From Legionella shakespearei DSM 23087 (GTDB lineage: Bacteria > Pseudomonadota > Gammaproteobacteria > Legionellales > Legionellaceae): 64,000 nucleotides of DNA. Positions 43,071-52,636 of this stretch are shown here, one piece after another (position 1 is the stretch's first letter; each line of letters starts with the position of its first letter). The stretch lies in contig NZ_KB892426.1 in the NCBI RefSeq assembly GCF_000373765.1, positions 124,001-188,000 on the forward strand, read 5' to 3'. The notes beneath the pieces are model-generated. The model worked only from the letters and a program-made list of their open reading frames with translations. It was not told the origin of the DNA and did not search any database. The position numbers were made by a program, and so were the translations under genes.

Positions 43071-44346
43071 ACGAATTCAAGCAATACGTGGGATGAATGA
43101 CATTTTGCCAGACCAAACAGCGGTCTGGCGCTTCATAGAGCAGGTATTCACTGACTGTCTTTCACGTTATGGATATCAGGAAATTCGTTTTCCGATTATA
43201 GAAAATACACAACTCTTTAAAAGAACTATTGGTGAAGTGACTGATATTGTTGAAAAAGAGATGTATACCTTTAGTGATTTAAACGGTGATAGCCTGACTC
43301 TGCGGCCAGAAGGTACTGCAGGATGCGTACGTGCCTGTCTGGAACACGGCTTGCTTTACAATCAGCAACAAAAATTATGGTACATGGGCCCTATGTTTCG
43401 CCACGAACGCCCACAAAAAGGGCGCTACAGGCAATTCACGCAATTTGGAGTAGAAGCCTTTGGTGTTTCTGGCCCAATTATGGAAGTTGAACTCATTGCT
43501 ATTTGCCATCGCATGTGGAAGCAATTAGGATTTGCCGAGTCTGTCCAATTAGAGATTAATACTCTGGGTGAATTAAGTGAACGGCAAAATTACCGAGCTA
43601 CGTTAGTAAATTACTTCAAAGAACATTTTGATCTGTTGGATGAAGACAGCAAGCGCCGTTTAGAGCGAAATCCGCTAAGAATTCTCGATAGCAAAAATCC
43701 TGAATTAAAAGCGCTGATAGCTAATGCTCCCAAGTTGATGGATGCATTGGGTGAACAAAGCCGCGCACATTTTCAAGCATTTTGTGAGGGCCTTGACGCA
43801 TTAAATATACCTTATAAAATTAATCCGGTATTGGTCAGAGGTTTGGATTATTACGGTCATACGGTATTTGAATGGGTAACGGACAAGCTTGGAAGCCAGG
43901 CTACTGTTTGTGCCGGGGGCCGTTATGATATATTAGTTGAGCAGCTTGGCGGTAATCCAACGCCTGCTGCAGGTTTTGCTCTGGGTATAGAACGCATTGT
44001 TCTGTTAATGGAAACCCTGGAATTAGCGCAACAAAAGAAAAACAATAAGTCGTTGTTTCTTATTGCTACCAGTAATGCAGCCCTGATTAAAGGGATTCTG
44101 CTGGCAGAGTCAATCCGCAATCACGATCCTGAAATTGAAATAATGACGAATACTTCAGGTGGATCATTTAAAAGCCAATTTAAAAAAGCAGATAAAAGTG
44201 GGGCGCGTCTGGCCTTGATTTTGGGTGATGATGAAATTGAAAATGACAAGGTCAGCATTAAGGATTTACGAATTGAGGCAGAGCAAACTACAATAGAGCA
44301 GCAAAACGTAAATCAATTTTTAAAGGATTTTTATAAGCATTCATAG
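43063..44346 (+). CDS. hisS: Histidyl-tRNA synthetase
   Basis: The 427-residue class II synthetase has [12 protein letters not shown] at the start and motif 2 [27 protein letters not shown] (about residues 108-134). The histidine-specific [15 protein letters not shown] (about 258-272), AGGRYD and motif 3 [14 protein letters not shown] follow. The C-terminal anticodon-binding domain is complete. GTG start within the end of the rodZ-like gene. Confidence 0.97.
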   Translation: MSERIQAIRGMNDILPDQTAVWRFIEQVFTDCLSRYGYQEIRFPIIENTQLFKRTIGEVTDIVEKEMYTFSDLNGDSLTLRPEGTAGCVRACLEHGLLYNQQQKLWYMGPMFRHERPQKGRYRQFTQFGVEAFGVSGPIMEVELIAICHRMWKQLGFAESVQLEINTLGELSERQNYRATLVNYFKEHFDLLDEDSKRRLERNPLRILDSKNPELKALIANAPKLMDALGEQSRAHFQAFCEGLDALNIPYKINPVLVRGLDYYGHTVFEWVTDKLGSQATVCAGGRYDILVEQLGGNPTPAAGFALGIERIVLLMETLELAQQKKNNKSLFLIATSNAALIKGILLAESIRNHDPEIEIMTNTSGGSFKSQFKKADKSGARLALILGDDEIENDKVSIKDLRIEAEQTTIEQQNVNQFLKDFYKHS

Positions 44347-44412
44347 TGCTGTTGTTACTTTTGCCAAAAGACTCAGTGTACAACAGATTTTTGCGTAAGG
44401 CGGGAGAGTATA

Positions 44413-45087
44413 ATGTCAGTTTATATGACGGAAGAAGAACAATTAGAGAACATTAAAAAATGGTGGGGACGCTATGGAAATATAGTAACCATAATTTTTT
44501 CACTGATTCTTCTTTGTATCGCAGGTTATAGGTACATGCATTGGCATCAGGATAAACTGACGCAACAAGCATCTATGACTTATGAAAACATGATGGTTGC
44601 TTTTTCGCATCAAAATATTAAAGCCGTAAGATCTTATGCTAATGAGTTGATTAAAGATTACGGGAATACCGTTTATGCTGACGTTGCTCATATGACCCTC
44701 GCTAAAATTTATGTTTCTAAAAACAAGCTGGATCAGGCAAAAAGCGAGTTACAGAGTGTAGCAGCCAAAAGCAACATGACTGCGCTGAAACAGATAGCGA
44801 AAATCCGGATTGCCAGGTTATTGGCCGCAGAAAAATCGTACACCAATGCTTTAAAAGAGCTGAGTTCTGTTGATGACGAAGCGTATTTACCTGTTATTAA
44901 CGAATTGAAAGGTGATATTTACGGTGCTACAGGTCAATATGAACAAGCTATTACCTCATATAGACTGGCAATTAATGAAGTAAAAAATAATGGTATGGGC
45001 AATTTGTTTTTAGAAATGAAAACAAATGAGCTGGCGCTGAAAAGTCAATCCATGATTTCTGATGATAAAAAAGCGCAGGCTGCTTAA
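44413..45087 (+). CDS. YfgM-like TPR membrane protein
   Basis: The 224-residue protein starts MSVYMTEEEQLENIKKWWGR YG, with one membrane helix (about residues 21-41) and a periplasmic TPR-like domain (VYADVAHMTLAKIYVSKNKL DQAKSEL). This is the YfgM pattern: a SecYEG-associated partner of the chaperone PpiD. Position between hisS and bamB matches yfgM in E. coli. GGGAG lies before the start. Confidence 0.9.
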   Translation: MSVYMTEEEQLENIKKWWGRYGNIVTIIFSLILLCIAGYRYMHWHQDKLTQQASMTYENMMVAFSHQNIKAVRSYANELIKDYGNTVYADVAHMTLAKIYVSKNKLDQAKSELQSVAAKSNMTALKQIAKIRIARLLAAEKSYTNALKELSSVDDEAYLPVINELKGDIYGATGQYEQAITSYRLAINEVKNNGMGNLFLEMKTNELALKSQSMISDDKKAQAA

Positions 45088-45112
45088 TTTATTAATATAA
45101 GGCTAAAGTTTT

Positions 45113-46267
45113 ATGAAAGTTAAAATATTGGTTTTGTTGATGTCTGTCTTGTTGCAGGGATGTAATACAGTTGATGATTATATGCTAGGCAAAGATAATA
45201 CACCGAAACCTAAAGATCTTAAAGAAATAGAATCAAAGGTTAAGGTATCCCAAAATTGGTCTGCTCCTGTTGGACGGGCTCATAAGGGCAAAGATTACTT
45301 AAAACTTAAACCGGTCATTCGTGGCGATATGATTTATACAGCGGATGCCAGTGGATTAATTCAGGCAGTTAAAAAAAGTGATGGCCAAATTAAATGGTCT
45401 ACCCAACTTGCGCATGGCATTTTAAGCGGGCCTACTGTAGCGGATGGTTTTATAGTGGTCAGCACTAATTCATCGACCATAGCCTTGTTGAATCAGGCCG
45501 ATGGCAAAGAGTTGTGGCAGACAAAAGTATCTGGAGAGGTTCTGTCTCCACCCGCTTTATCTCATCAGAAAGTAATAGCAAAAACCATAGATGGCAAAGT
45601 ATTTGCCTTTGATGCAGTTACGGGCAAGCAGCTTTGGTTTGCAGAGCATGGTTCTCCCAGCCTGGTTTTAAAAGCCAGTTCTTCTCCGATTATCGTTGAT
45701 AATCTGGTTCTGATTGGATTTTCTGACGGAAAACTGGATGCATATGAGATACAAACAGGTCAGCTGATTTGGCAAAGAAGTATCGCATACGCTACGGGAG
45801 CCAGTGATGTAGAGCGTTTGGTTGATATAGATTCAGATCCTATTGTAAAAGATAAAGTTGCTTATTTGGCGAGTTATCAGGGTTATATAGGTGCTTTATC
45901 ATTAACTGATGGACAGTTTCTTTGGAGAAAGCCAGGTTCCGTTTATAAAAATATGGTCTTAAGCAATAATACGCTTTACGTTACTGACAGCAATGACGTT
46001 GTCTGGTCTTTGGACAAGCGCACAGGTAATGTGAATTGGAAGCAAACTGCATTGAAAGCAAGAGGGCTTACTGAGCCGGTACTTTTGGGAGAGGATGTTG
46101 TTGTCGGCGATAAAACAGGATATCTGCATTTCATAGAAGCGCAAACAGGTGAATTACTCGCTCGAGCCCAGTTACCTGGCAGTGTCAGCGTATCACCAAC
46201 TGTAACAGGCCGGACTCTGTTTGTGTTAACCGACAATGGAATGCTTAATCAACTGTCTGTGAGCTAA
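45113..46267 (+). CDS. bamB: Outer membrane assembly lipoprotein BamB
   Basis: The 384-residue lipoprotein has a signal with lipobox LLQGC (Cys at about residue 17) and an eight-bladed propeller with PQQ-like repeats, for example [34 protein letters not shown] and [12 protein letters not shown]. BamB assists BamA in inserting beta-barrel proteins. der follows 2 bases after its stop, as in other gammaproteobacteria. Confidence 0.96.
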   Translation: MKVKILVLLMSVLLQGCNTVDDYMLGKDNTPKPKDLKEIESKVKVSQNWSAPVGRAHKGKDYLKLKPVIRGDMIYTADASGLIQAVKKSDGQIKWSTQLAHGILSGPTVADGFIVVSTNSSTIALLNQADGKELWQTKVSGEVLSPPALSHQKVIAKTIDGKVFAFDAVTGKQLWFAEHGSPSLVLKASSSPIIVDNLVLIGFSDGKLDAYEIQTGQLIWQRSIAYATGASDVERLVDIDSDPIVKDKVAYLASYQGYIGALSLTDGQFLWRKPGSVYKNMVLSNNTLYVTDSNDVVWSLDKRTGNVNWKQTALKARGLTEPVLLGEDVVVGDKTGYLHFIEAQTGELLARAQLPGSVSVSPTVTGRTLFVLTDNGMLNQLSVS

Positions 46268-46269
46268 TA

Positions 46270-47670
46270 ATGATTCCAGTAATAGCGCTTGTTGGGCGTC
46301 CGAATGTGGGTAAATCAACTCTGTTTAACAGATTGACTAAAACTCAGGACGCTTTGGTCGCTGATTTTCCTGGCCTTACCCGTGATAGACAGTATGGACA
46401 TGCTGATTTTAACGGCAGGCCATATATCGTAGTCGATACCGGTGGTATAGGTGTTGATGATATTGCTGTAGACAGTTTGATGTCAAAGCAATCAGCAATC
46501 GCATTAAATGAGGCTGATGCAGTACTGTTTCTGGTTGATGGGCGCTCTGGCTTAACAGGAATTGACGAAAACATTGCTGATAATTTAAGAAAATTAAACA
46601 AGCGTATCCATCTGGTGGTTAATAAAACGGAAGGGCTGGATGATGATATTGCCTGTTCTGATTTCCAGTCTCTGGGGCTTACAGATGTTCATTCTATATC
46701 TGCGTCACATGGCAGCGGCATCAGCTCTCTGTTGGAAACTATATTATCACCATTTATAAGCGAAGAGAGTGAAACGCTGGATCATGATAATACAATTAAA
46801 ATAGCTTTTGCAGGACGGCCTAATGTAGGTAAATCCACTTTAATTAACAGAATTTTAGGCGAAGAGCGGGTTGTTGTATATGACATGCCAGGGACGACTC
46901 GTGACAGTATTTCTATTCCCTTCGAGCGTGATGAGCAAAAATATGTTTTGATTGATACTGCTGGGGTGCGTAGAAAGTCCCGTATTGATGAGAAAATTGA
47001 AAAATTTTCTGTTATCAAAACATTACAGGCAATAAAAGAATCTAATGTGTGTCTCCAGTTGCTGGATGCCCGAGAGGGAATTACAGATCAGGATATGAAT
47101 TTGCTCGGCTTTATTATTGAGTCTGGTAAAGCGCTGGTTATCGCTGTGAATAAATGGGATGGCCTGGATGAAGATCATAGGGAACGTGTAAAAGATGAGT
47201 TATCAAGACGATTACACTTTGCCAGTTTTGCCAAAATCAGGTTTATTTCAGCTTTGCACGGCAGTGGCGTTGGCGGTTTATTTAAAGATATTAATGAGGC
47301 CTATGCGTCCGCAACCCAGTCGTTTTCAACTCCCAGGTTAACTCGTCTGTTGCAGGATATAAGTACAAAACATACACCTCCCTGTGTGAGTGGACGCAGA
47401 ATCAAGTTACGTTATGCTCACATAGGTGGCCATAACCCTCCAGTAATTGTTATCCATGGTAATCAGCTGGATTCACTGCCAGACAGCTACAAACGCTATT
47501 TGAATAATGAATTTATAAAGCATTTGGAGTTGGTTGGTACCCCGTTGAAACTGGAATTTCGAGGTGGAGCTAATCCATTTGCCGAGAAAAAGAATAAATT
47601 ATCCCAGCGTCAGGTTAATAAGAAAAGAAGGCTGATGAAACGGGTGAAGTCTAAAAAGAAAGACAAATAA
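46270..47670 (+). CDS. der: Ribosome-associated GTPase Der (EngA)
   Basis: The 466-residue protein has two tandem GTPase domains. G1 motifs are [14 protein letters not shown] (about residue 8) and [14 protein letters not shown] (about 182). G3 motifs are DTGGI and DTAGV, and G4 motifs are VVNKTEG and AVNKWDG. A KH-like C-terminal domain and a strongly basic tail ([16 protein letters not shown]) follow. It matures the 50S subunit and is essential in most bacteria. It is last in its operon; a family B palindrome follows. Confidence 0.97.
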   Translation: MIPVIALVGRPNVGKSTLFNRLTKTQDALVADFPGLTRDRQYGHADFNGRPYIVVDTGGIGVDDIAVDSLMSKQSAIALNEADAVLFLVDGRSGLTGIDENIADNLRKLNKRIHLVVNKTEGLDDDIACSDFQSLGLTDVHSISASHGSGISSLLETILSPFISEESETLDHDNTIKIAFAGRPNVGKSTLINRILGEERVVVYDMPGTTRDSISIPFERDEQKYVLIDTAGVRRKSRIDEKIEKFSVIKTLQAIKESNVCLQLLDAREGITDQDMNLLGFIIESGKALVIAVNKWDGLDEDHRERVKDELSRRLHFASFAKIRFISALHGSGVGGLFKDINEAYASATQSFSTPRLTRLLQDISTKHTPPCVSGRRIKLRYAHIGGHNPPVIVIHGNQLDSLPDSYKRYLNNEFIKHLELVGTPLKLEFRGGANPFAEKKNKLSQRQVNKKRRLMKRVKSKKKDK

Positions 47671-47703
47671 TACTGACTCGTAGCCGCTAACCCTTCCCCA
47701 TCT

Positions 47704-47806
47704 ACGTCGTCCTGAGCGCGTCTTTTTGCGCGAAGGATCTCCTGAAAACGGCATGGTGCCAGTATTGGGAGATCCTTCGCGCAAAAAGACGCGCTCAGGA
47801 CGACGT
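47704..47806 (+). repeat. 103-bp palindrome, family B, copy 6
   Basis: Perfect 39-base arms of the TTTTTGCGCG allele surround a loop with GGCATGGTGCCA. Downstream, AGCTCAGGACAACGTGGATC and GACGACGTG repeat pieces of the arm end. It lies in the convergent der/uspA junction and may act as a bidirectional terminator. Confidence 0.93.
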
Positions 47807-47856
47807 AGCTCAGGACAACGTGGATCTGACGACGTGTTGTGGCACTTGCTAAGACC

Positions 47857-48276
47857 CTAAACTCTCAATGTCAATACATCGCAGGATGCATGGTTCACTG
47901 TGGCATGTGCTGTACTGCCGAGGAGTGATTGAATGCCACTGGAGGAACGGCTGCCTATAATAATGAGTTGGCAATTTAAATCTTTGGCTTTGAATAATAT
48001 ATGTTCCTTCACTGAACCTATTTCTACAAACTGACGTTCGGCCGGTACGTTAAGCTCCTCTCCAATCAAAGATAATACAGTCTGCGCATCATCCTTGGCT
48101 GGATTCGCTAACTCGGTAAAACCAAGTCCCTGGGCTAACTGGAAACTGGCTGGAAGCTCAATCACATGCAGGAGATATAATTTAGCGTTAAACTGTTTGG
48201 CAATTTCAGCCGCTTTGGTCGCCAGATGAGTATGTTCATTAAGCAAGTCGGTAGCAAATAAAATATTATTATACAT
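47857..48276 (-). CDS. Universal stress protein (UspA family)
   Basis: The 139-residue single-domain protein begins MYNNILFATDLLNEHTHLAT KAAEIAKQFNAKLYLLHV. The nucleotide-binding-type loop is IIGSRSSSGIQSLLGSTAHA TVNHASCDVLTLRV (about residues 105-138). Role in stress survival is inferred from the family. Downstream of it is a family B palindrome; upstream, a separate lipoprotein gene. Confidence 0.92.
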   Translation of the reverse strand: MYNNILFATDLLNEHTHLATKAAEIAKQFNAKLYLLHVIELPASFQLAQGLGFTELANPAKDDAQTVLSLIGEELNVPAERQFVEIGSVKEHILFKAKDLNCQLIIIGSRSSSGIQSLLGSTAHATVNHASCDVLTLRV

Positions 48277-48340
48277 TTTGGCTCACCTTAAAGTTCTTGA
48301 TCCTTAATCTCTCTACAACCGAGACCGATTCTTGTATTCA

Positions 48341-48703
48341 CTATTTATCAGGTAAAATATTAATTTTGTTAACGAAACACTTGGTTTCACCACTCCAGGG
48401 CATGGTATATGCGTCACAATGGTAGCTAATGATCACGTGTTTATTGTTTTGCATTGCGAATTCGGCCTGTTTCACCAAATCGGATTTAAATTGCCCTAAA
48501 GTAAAATGAAACGCTCTGCCACTGACGCCACTGGCATTTTCAAGACCGCCCAGAATAATTTCACCTTCATAAGTACCCCAAAAGTTGCCTTCTTTAGCCA
48601 CTTTAACGATGATTCCGGACTTTTGTCCTTGCTGAACCGTCCAGCAGCCTGTCAATAAGCTGATTGAGGTCAGGATAAGTGCAGAAAAAAATATTTTTTT
48701 CAT
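48341..48703 (-). CDS. Small putative lipoprotein
   Basis: The 120-residue protein has a type II signal: MKKIFFSALILTSISLLTGC with the lipid-bearing Cys at about residue 20. The mature part includes GNFWGTYEGEIILGG and SYHCDAYTMPWSGETKCFV. I do not recognise a named family. It is likely envelope-anchored. A 173-base gap with no visible gene separates it from folK. Confidence 0.82.
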   Translation of the reverse strand: MKKIFFSALILTSISLLTGCWTVQQGQKSGIIVKVAKEGNFWGTYEGEIILGGLENASGVSGRAFHFTLGQFKSDLVKQAEFAMQNNKHVIISYHCDAYTMPWSGETKCFVNKINILPDK

Positions 48704-48876
48704 GATCTTCCATAAATTAAGTAAAAATTATTATTCATGACATTTATCCATATCTACAATGAATTAAGATAAATGATATTCCTTATGATTAAAGATAGTC
48801 TGTTTTGCAGCAAGTTGAAAGTCATTTGCAATAATGTCAATAAAACTGAAAAGGTTACTCTATTAGTTTATTGCTA

Positions 48877-49290
48877 TCAAAATACTATATTGGGATTGAT
48901 TTCCAATAAAGGCTTAAGGACAAAATCCCTGGAGGCAAAATAAGGGTGGGGAATGGTTAAAGTATTGGTGCGTATCGTTCTCTCGCCATAAAAAATAATA
49001 TCTATGTCGAGTGTTCTTGGACCCCAGGCTTTTTTCCTGATGCGGCAATGTCTGGACTCAATTTTATGGCACCATTTCAGCAATAAAACCGGATTTAACG
49101 CTGTTTTAATTTCAACCGCAGCATTACAAAAATCTTGTTGCGTCTGTAGTCCCCAGGCTTTAGTCCAATAAAGTGATGAAATCCTGCTGACTGAAGTGGA
49201 AGGCAGGGTTCTAATCAGTTTAATCGCCTGACGAATCTGGCGTTCAGGTGATTTTTGATTAGAGCCCAGGCTTAAATAACAAAGGTTCAT
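48877..49290 (-). CDS. folK: Hydroxymethyldihydropterin pyrophosphokinase
   Basis: The 137-residue HPPK begins CYLSLGSNQKSPERQIRQAI. It contains the signature AWGPRTLDIDIIFYG (about residues 86-100) with the Mg-binding DxD, and ends LTIPHPYFASRDFVLKPLLE. It makes the pterin pyrophosphate for folate. It is somewhat shorter than the usual ~160 residues but retains all motifs. It overlaps pcnB by 4 bases, the same order as in E. coli. Confidence 0.94.
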   Translation of the reverse strand: MNLCYLSLGSNQKSPERQIRQAIKLIRTLPSTSVSRISSLYWTKAWGLQTQQDFCNAAVEIKTALNPVLLLKWCHKIESRHCRIRKKAWGPRTLDIDIIFYGERTIRTNTLTIPHPYFASRDFVLKPLLEINPNIVF

Positions 49291-50594
49291 TGAGCTGCTT
49301 TAGGTTTTCGCCTGCGTCTGGGCTTTGACGGCGTTGGTGGTGTCAAATCAGCGACCATTTTAGCCTGTTCCGTTTCATCTACATCCTGAAACGTTGTCCA
49401 CCATTGTGCTAGTTCCATAGACTCATCACCGGCCAAAGCTCTTAAGGCCATAAAGTCGAAGGCAGCTCTGAATCTGGGGTGTTGTAATAGATTAAATGCT
49501 CTTCCACCGGCTCTTTTAGAAAATCGATATTGCAAGAGCCATATTTCTCTAATGACCTGAGTGTATCGTTTGGGTATGGAAATGGCCTTATTTTGTTCAG
49601 CAATGACCAGGGACATAGCCTTTTCTATAGCAGGGAGAGGATCTAATCCCGTTGATTGCAGCTTTTTAGAGCACTCAATCATGGGGAACCATAATAAAAC
49701 GGCGAACAGAAAAGCAGGCGTTACAGGCTTGTTGTCACGAATCCGCGTGTCTGTATTTTCCAATGCGATGCCTAATAAGGCATTAACCGGATATTGGCTT
49801 GATAACAGTGATGCAGTCTGAGCGCAAAGATGCTCAAATAAACCATACTGGATAAGAAGTTTTTGAACAGTTTCAGCCTCACCACATTGATAAAGCTTCG
49901 TCATTTCATCAAATAAGCGCGAATTGGATACATGAGTAATGAGATGGCTTATTTGCGGGAAGGGCGCTTCTGTTTCTGGCGCTAATTTAAAATGTAACTT
50001 GGCACTGAAACGAATGGCACGAAGCATACGGACAGGATCTTCCTTATATCGGGTAACCGGGTCACCGATCATCCGAATTAATTTCTGCTGTACGTCTTTC
50101 ACTCCACCAGTGAAGTCTATTATAGAAGAGTCATCAATATTGTAATATAAAGAATTTACTGTGAAATCGCGGCGCCAGGCATCTTCATCAAGAGAGCCAT
50201 ACACATTGTCACGCACTAACATGCCGCGTTCGTTCGTTTGCTGGCTTGCATCAACAGCATCATGCCCACGGAAAGTAGCAACCTCTATAATTTCTCGGTG
50301 AAACAGTATATGTACCAACTTAAAGCGACGTCCGATGATACGGCCGTTCCTGAACAGGTTTTTGATTTCATTAGGTGTTGCGTTAGTCGCAACATCAAAA
50401 TCCTTCGGTGCTTTATGAAGTAATAAATCCCTGACACTGCCGCCAACAAGGTAAGCCTGAAAGCCATTGCTGATCAGACGGTTAAGAACCTTTAAGGCAT
50501 TATGACTAATATCTGATTTAGATATAGTATGTTTCGTTCTGGGAATGATATAAGCTGAGTCAACAAGAGGTTTATGAGCCCTGTTTCTTTTCAA
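49287..50594 (-). CDS. pcnB: Poly(A) polymerase I
   Basis: The 435-residue nucleotidyltransferase has the head-domain motif FQAYLVGGSVRDLLLHKAPK DFDVATNA (about residues 42-69) with the catalytic DxD. RRFKLVHI, RRDFTVNSLYYN and the neck helix region KEDPVRMLRAIRFSAKLHF follow. The basic C-terminus (KPRRRRKPK) separates PcnB from the CCA-adding enzyme. It adds 3' tails that speed RNA decay. Confidence 0.94.
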   Translation of the reverse strand: MKRNRAHKPLVDSAYIIPRTKHTISKSDISHNALKVLNRLISNGFQAYLVGGSVRDLLLHKAPKDFDVATNATPNEIKNLFRNGRIIGRRFKLVHILFHREIIEVATFRGHDAVDASQQTNERGMLVRDNVYGSLDEDAWRRDFTVNSLYYNIDDSSIIDFTGGVKDVQQKLIRMIGDPVTRYKEDPVRMLRAIRFSAKLHFKLAPETEAPFPQISHLITHVSNSRLFDEMTKLYQCGEAETVQKLLIQYGLFEHLCAQTASLLSSQYPVNALLGIALENTDTRIRDNKPVTPAFLFAVLLWFPMIECSKKLQSTGLDPLPAIEKAMSLVIAEQNKAISIPKRYTQVIREIWLLQYRFSKRAGGRAFNLLQHPRFRAAFDFMALRALAGDESMELAQWWTTFQDVDETEQAKMVADLTPPTPSKPRRRRKPKAAQ

Positions 50595-50827
50595 CAGCTT
50601 TTTGATAAATTTGATGATTGCTAATTCTCACTTGAATGGTTACACAGAAATAATTATAACGAAGCAAATCAATAAAGTGAATCATTTACCTTTACAAATA
50701 TTTTAGAGAGAATACCTGGCTATGTTGACATTCCTGGCCTTTTGGTCAAAATGAGCAGATTTTCTGCGCTGTATATGCCGTTGCAGCGTTAGAAACAACC
50801 CTAACTTAAATTTTTAAGAGACAAAAC

Positions 50828-51553
50828 ATGGAATTTGTGAATATAGGCTTGAGTTTGGTCGCACTGGTTATCCTGGAAATAGTTTTGGGAATAGACAATT
50901 TAGTGATCTTGTCTATTTTGACTGAAAAGCTGCCTGCCGAAAAACGTAAAAAAGCACGGCGCTGGGGACTGACTTTCGCCTGGATGACGCGTTTGATTCT
51001 ATTGGCATCTGCAGTATATATGGTACAGCTGGTCAAGCCCTTAATTTCTATCGGTACCTTAACGCTTTCGGCCAGAGATATTTTCCTGTTATTGGGTGGT
51101 GCCTTTTTGATATGGAAGTCAACTGATGAAATTCATCAGGATGTCACTAAAGAACCCATAGTTGATCCTGTTTCAAAAAAAGTGTACTCAGCTGCAACAT
51201 TCAGAGGCGTTGTAATTCAAGTCGCCTTACTGGATATCATCTTTTCTCTCGATAGCGTTTTAACTGCCGTGGGTTTAACATCAATTTTCTGGGTAATGGC
51301 TCTGGCAATTACCATAGCAATCATTATTATGATTTATGCGAGTGAACCGGTTAGTGACTTTATTATCAAACACCCGACAATAAAAATGTTAGCACTGAGC
51401 TACCTGATTTTGATCGGTACAGTTCTGGTTGCTGATGGCTTATCCTTCCATATTCCCAGAGGCTATTTGTATTTTGCAATGGGCTTTTCCCTGGCGGTGG
51501 AATCTTTAAATTTAATAAAGAAATCACGTACGAAACTCAAAAAGAACAAATAG
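50828..51553 (+). CDS. TerC family integral membrane protein
   Basis: The 241-residue protein has about seven membrane helices and the TerC signatures LEIVLGIDNLVILSILTEKL (about residues 16-35) and LLDIIFSLDSVLTAVGLT (about 137-154), each with paired acidic residues in the membrane. Members are linked to metal (Mn) export and stress. GAGACAAAAC precedes ATG. hemJ follows after 7 bases. Confidence 0.92.
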   Translation: MEFVNIGLSLVALVILEIVLGIDNLVILSILTEKLPAEKRKKARRWGLTFAWMTRLILLASAVYMVQLVKPLISIGTLTLSARDIFLLLGGAFLIWKSTDEIHQDVTKEPIVDPVSKKVYSAATFRGVVIQVALLDIIFSLDSVLTAVGLTSIFWVMALAITIAIIIMIYASEPVSDFIIKHPTIKMLALSYLILIGTVLVADGLSFHIPRGYLYFAMGFSLAVESLNLIKKSRTKLKKNK

Positions 51554-51560
51554 GAACAGT

Positions 51561-51983
51561 ATGTTACTCATTAAAGCATTTCACATTATTGCACTGGTTG
51601 CCTGGTTCGCCGGGATTTTTTATTTACCACGCCTTTTTGTTTATCATGCAGATGCTAATGATCCAATCAGTATTGCGCGTTTTAAAATCATGGAAAGAAG
51701 ACTGTATTATGGGATTACCTGGCCTGCGTCACTATTAACAACACTATTAGGTATATTGCTGTTGAGCTTCAACTTGCCTTATTACATGAAAGCCGGATGG
51801 ATGCATGCCAAATTAAGCCTGGTTATATTGCTATGGATTTATCATTTCGCCTGCGGGCATTATCTGAAATTGTTTGCGGCAGATAAAAATCTGAAAAAAC
51901 CACGCTTTTTCCGGATTTTTAATGAAATACCTACGCTATTACTTATTGGTATTGTACTGTTGGTAGTGGTAAAACCTTTTTGA
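51561..51983 (+). CDS. hemJ: Protoporphyrinogen IX oxidase HemJ
   Basis: The 140-residue membrane protein has four helices and the HemJ signature MLLIKAFHIIALVAWFAGIF YLPRLFVYH (residues 1-29) with the heme-ligand His, and YYMKAGWMHAKLSLVI. It oxidises protoporphyrinogen IX, the next-to-last step of heme synthesis. hemL of the same pathway is about 650 bases further on. AGGAAC precedes ATG. Confidence 0.93.
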   Translation: MLLIKAFHIIALVAWFAGIFYLPRLFVYHADANDPISIARFKIMERRLYYGITWPASLLTTLLGILLLSFNLPYYMKAGWMHAKLSLVILLWIYHFACGHYLKLFAADKNLKKPRFFRIFNEIPTLLLIGIVLLVVVKPF

Positions 51984-51992
51984 GGCCTCGAT

Positions 51993-52026
51993 TTCCCGCA
52001 TTACGGCTTCGCCTAATACGGGCTAT
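51993..52026 (-). repeat. REP-like element, family D
   Basis: On the minus strand it reads ATAGCCCGTATTAGGCGAAG then CCGTAATGCGGGA, a family D unit whose head is ATAG instead of GTAG. It begins 10 bases after the hemJ stop. Confidence 0.78.
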
Positions 52027-52050
52027 ACGATACTGCCATTAATTAAAAAA

Positions 52051-52187
52051 AACCGAGCCGCGACCGTGAGGAAGCGGAACAGTTATACTGGTACGTATCT
52101 GCTTTCCTGCACCTTGGATAGGTCGAGCTATACCTTGTTACGTGCTTCAACAAAAATTCCGCTCCCTCACGGTCGCGGCTCGGTTTT
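52051..52187. repeat. 137-bp palindrome, family G (AACCGAGCCGCGACCG)
   Basis: Arms of about 30 bases start AACCGAGCCGCGACCGTGAG and GAAGCGGAA. Their complement, with one change (CTCCCTCACGGTCGCGGCTC), ends at 52187. The middle 75 bases are less structured. ACTGCCATTAATTAA just before it resembles the end of family F. A single arm recurs at 62261-62294. It lies between the convergent hemJ and rubredoxin genes and fills most of the 308-base gap. Confidence 0.87.
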
Positions 52188-52291
52188 CTTAACTTTCATA
52201 AAAATGGAAGCAAACTTGAAGTTTGTGTTCGTAAAAATCATTTTCGTGGGGATGCATCAGCTCAGGATGACGTGCATCCAAGAGAGGTGAT

Positions 52292-52468
52292 TTATTCCAT
52301 TTCAACCATATCAAAATCTTCTTTACCGGCGCCACAGTCGGGACAGAACCAGTTTTCAGGTACATCTGCCCATAATGTTCCTGGCTCAATGCCATCTTCC
52401 GGCCATCCCTCTGCTTCATCATAGATAAATCCACAGATGACACATATGAACTTCTTATATTCTTGCAT
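52292..52468 (-). CDS. Rubredoxin
   Basis: The 58-residue iron protein has two CxxC pairs: [15 protein letters not shown] (about residues 6-20) and [17 protein letters not shown] (about 40-56), the complete Fe(SCys)4 site. It carries single electrons, for example to alkane hydroxylases or peroxide-reducing enzymes; the partner is not in this window. ATG 52468 is preferred over TTG 52474. It is too short to be missed as a shadow and is divergent from hemL. Confidence 0.93.
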   Translation of the reverse strand: MQEYKKFICVICGFIYDEAEGWPEDGIEPGTLWADVPENWFCPDCGAGKEDFDMVEME

Positions 52469-52636
52469 AATCAAAACTCTACAATTAAAAAAAGATAATT
52501 TATCGAGTGCGGACAGTATTGTAAAGATAAACCGTTTCTTTTTGCCAATTTTTAAAAATAAATGTACTATTAAAGGTTGGAAATTGATATTTTAACGCAT
52601 TAATTGCATTTGTAATTCTATAGCTGTGGATTTTAT

